Shown piece by piece: positions 62,524 through 64,000 of a DNA stretch of 64,000 bases. The DNA comes from Planctomycetota bacterium (lineage in GTDB: Bacteria; Planctomycetota; Planctomycetia; Pirellulales; Lacipirellulaceae), in NCBI GenBank assembly GCA_024278955.1, contig JAJRSE010000080.1, positions 16,835-80,834 on the forward strand, written 5' to 3'. Below the pieces are notes generated by a model. That model was not told the origin of the DNA and did not search any database. It saw nothing but the letters and a program-made list of their open reading frames with translations. Position 1 is the first letter of the stretch; the number at the start of each line of letters is the position of its first letter. The translations under genes were made by a program, and so were the position numbers.

Positions 62524-64000
62524 GCATGACCGCTTACGCGATACCTCAGGAAAAAAAGCTTACCAAGCCGAAGAAGAAAACCGTTGTTCTTGTCGCCAGT
62601 GGCGATCTACGGTTGTCGGCCAACCAAGCCTGTTGGCCGGCTCAGAAAGACTTAGAAGCTGAGCTTGCCAAGGCAATCGAAATGGAAGGCTACACGGTCG
62701 TTCGAGGGCATCAGTACGACGCGAACGAAAAACACGGTTTCATCAGCTCGCAGAAGCAAGGCATGGAAGTCTTTGCTCAGATTCATCCCGAAACACCGAT
62801 TATTGTCGCCGAGGCCGTGTGGCAGTATTCGCATCATGTGTTGAGCGGATTGGTTTCGCACCGTGGTCCTATCCTTACGGTTGCAAACTGGTCGGGCCAA
62901 TGGCCCGGTTTGGTCGGGATGCTAAATCTCAATGGTTCGTTGACCAAAGCCGACGTAAAATATTCGACGCTCTGGAGCGGGGACTTTTCCGAAACTAAAT
63001 TCAAAAAAGGGCTCAAAAAGTGGCTTGAGACGGGCAAGTGTACCCATCCCACGCGACATGTCACTCGTTGGAAAAACGTAAAGCCACCCGTCAAAGAACG
63101 CAAGCTTGGACAAGCCCTTGCAACGCAGCTAAAGACCGAAAAAGCGATCATGGGCGTTTTCGACGAAGGCTGTATGGGCATGTTCAATGCAATCATTCCC
63201 GATCACCTGCTCAACCCAACTGGCGTTTACAAAGAGCGCCTTAGCCAATCGGCCCTGTACTACGAATCAACTCAAACAAGCGACAAAGAAGCTCAAGCCG
63301 TGCGTGACTGGATGGAAAAAAAGGGGATGACCTTTCATACCGGTTCAAAGCATCGCGAACACCTGACCGATAAACAGATTCTGGTTCAGTGTAAAATGTA
63401 TATCGCTGCGGTGCGGATAGCCGACGACTACCGTTGCGACTGTATTGGTATTCAGTACCAGCAGGGGCTCAAAGATATGATGCCTGCTAGCGACTTGGTC
63501 GAGGGCACACTCAATAACGAAGATCGTCCTCCAGTCAAAAGCCGCGACGGCAAGCGAATTCTTTACAAGAACGAAGCGATTCCACACTTCAACGAAGTTG
63601 ATGAATGTGCCGGACTCGACGCTCTTATGACCTATCGAGTACACAAAGCGATGGGGCAACCCGTTGAAAACACTTTGCATGATATTCGTTGGGGAGATGT
63701 CGATAAATCGGGCACGGTCGACGACTATGTTTGGGTGCTGCTAATTAGTGGCTCGGCACCGCCGGCACACTTTGGTGGTTGGGGAAATGCCGAAGGGTTT
63801 CGCCAGCCAGCTATGTACTTCCCTAACGGCGGCAGCACGCTGCGAGGAATCTCAAAACCGGGCGAAATCGTTTGGTCGCGAATTTTCATTGAGGGTGGGA
63901 AGCTCAAGATGGACCTAGGGCGTGCAGGGGTTGTTGACCTTCCGAAAGAAGAGACCCAGCGTCGCTGGGACGAAACAACCGTTCAATGGCCCATCATGCA
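62524..64000 (+). CDS. FucI/AraA-fold sugar isomerase, 3' end outside window
   Basis: ATG at 62524 with AGAAGAG before it; 492 codons are open to the window edge. [19 protein letters not shown] at the start, [77 protein letters not shown] and [14 protein letters not shown] show the fold and metal region of the L-fucose/L-arabinose isomerase group. As the last visible gene of the ribulokinase operon it probably converts an aldose to a ketose phosphorylated by AraB. Substrate and true length are unknown. Confidence 0.75.

Overview
The window is chromosomal DNA of a planctomycete, most likely of the Pirellulales group. The evidence is two heme-protein/DUF15xx secreted pairs typical of the phylum, a TIGR03000 protein, a DUF6807 (PmoA-like) protein, a TatC with an enlarged periplasmic loop, an HTTM protein, a TTG-started S21 gene, and housekeeping genes scattered singly rather than in long operons. 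There are about 55 protein genes, no recognisable tRNA or rRNA, and no CRISPR.

Layout. 1-5.3 kb: end of an outer-membrane barrel gene, rpsU, an ABC1/UbiB kinase, a PQQ-propeller protein and a HEAT protein. 5.6-9.3 kb: secreted DUF1592 heme protein plus DUF1552 Tat protein. 9.3-15.4 kb: L-rhamnose catabolism (rhamnulokinase, DUF6807 protein, aldolase-dehydrogenase fusion, DeoR regulator). 16-31 kb: pdxA, dtd, cvpA, accA, a protein kinase, truA, asd, HTTM pair, TIGR03000 protein. 31-39 kb: class V aminotransferase, coaD, a damaged toxin-antitoxin pair, an RHH/small-protein/protease operon, a CobA-HemD fusion, a TPR protein, rpsT. 39.0-42.4 kb: a two-gene SNF2 helicase module between direct repeats of the 3' end of pyrK. 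42.3-50 kb: pyrK, a pseudouridine synthase, an accessory stretch with paired hairpins, a CPBP protease gene and a dead REP-associated transposase, then manA, tatC and cysE. 51-55 kb: second heme/DUF1501 pair. 55-64 kb: flavoprotein, FGE-like protein, and a sugar operon (Na+/solute symporter, DHDPS-family aldolase, ribulokinase, isomerase).

Three structural observations stand out. (1) The octamer GGGNAGGG, identical to the E. coli FtsK-orienting KOPS consensus, occurs only on the + strand up to 21.9 kb and almost only on the - strand from 27.4 kb; between them, in a convergent intergenic gap at 23877-23904, lies a dif-like XerC/XerD site. The window therefore probably contains the chromosome dimer resolution site and replication terminus. 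(2) The SNF2-helicase/zinc-ribbon pair looks like an inserted islet, because the last 14 codons of pyrK are duplicated on its far side. (3) Two related 61-63 nt hairpins at 44.9-45.1 kb are inverted copies with a compensatory base-pair change. All functional names come from reading motifs; no database search was possible.
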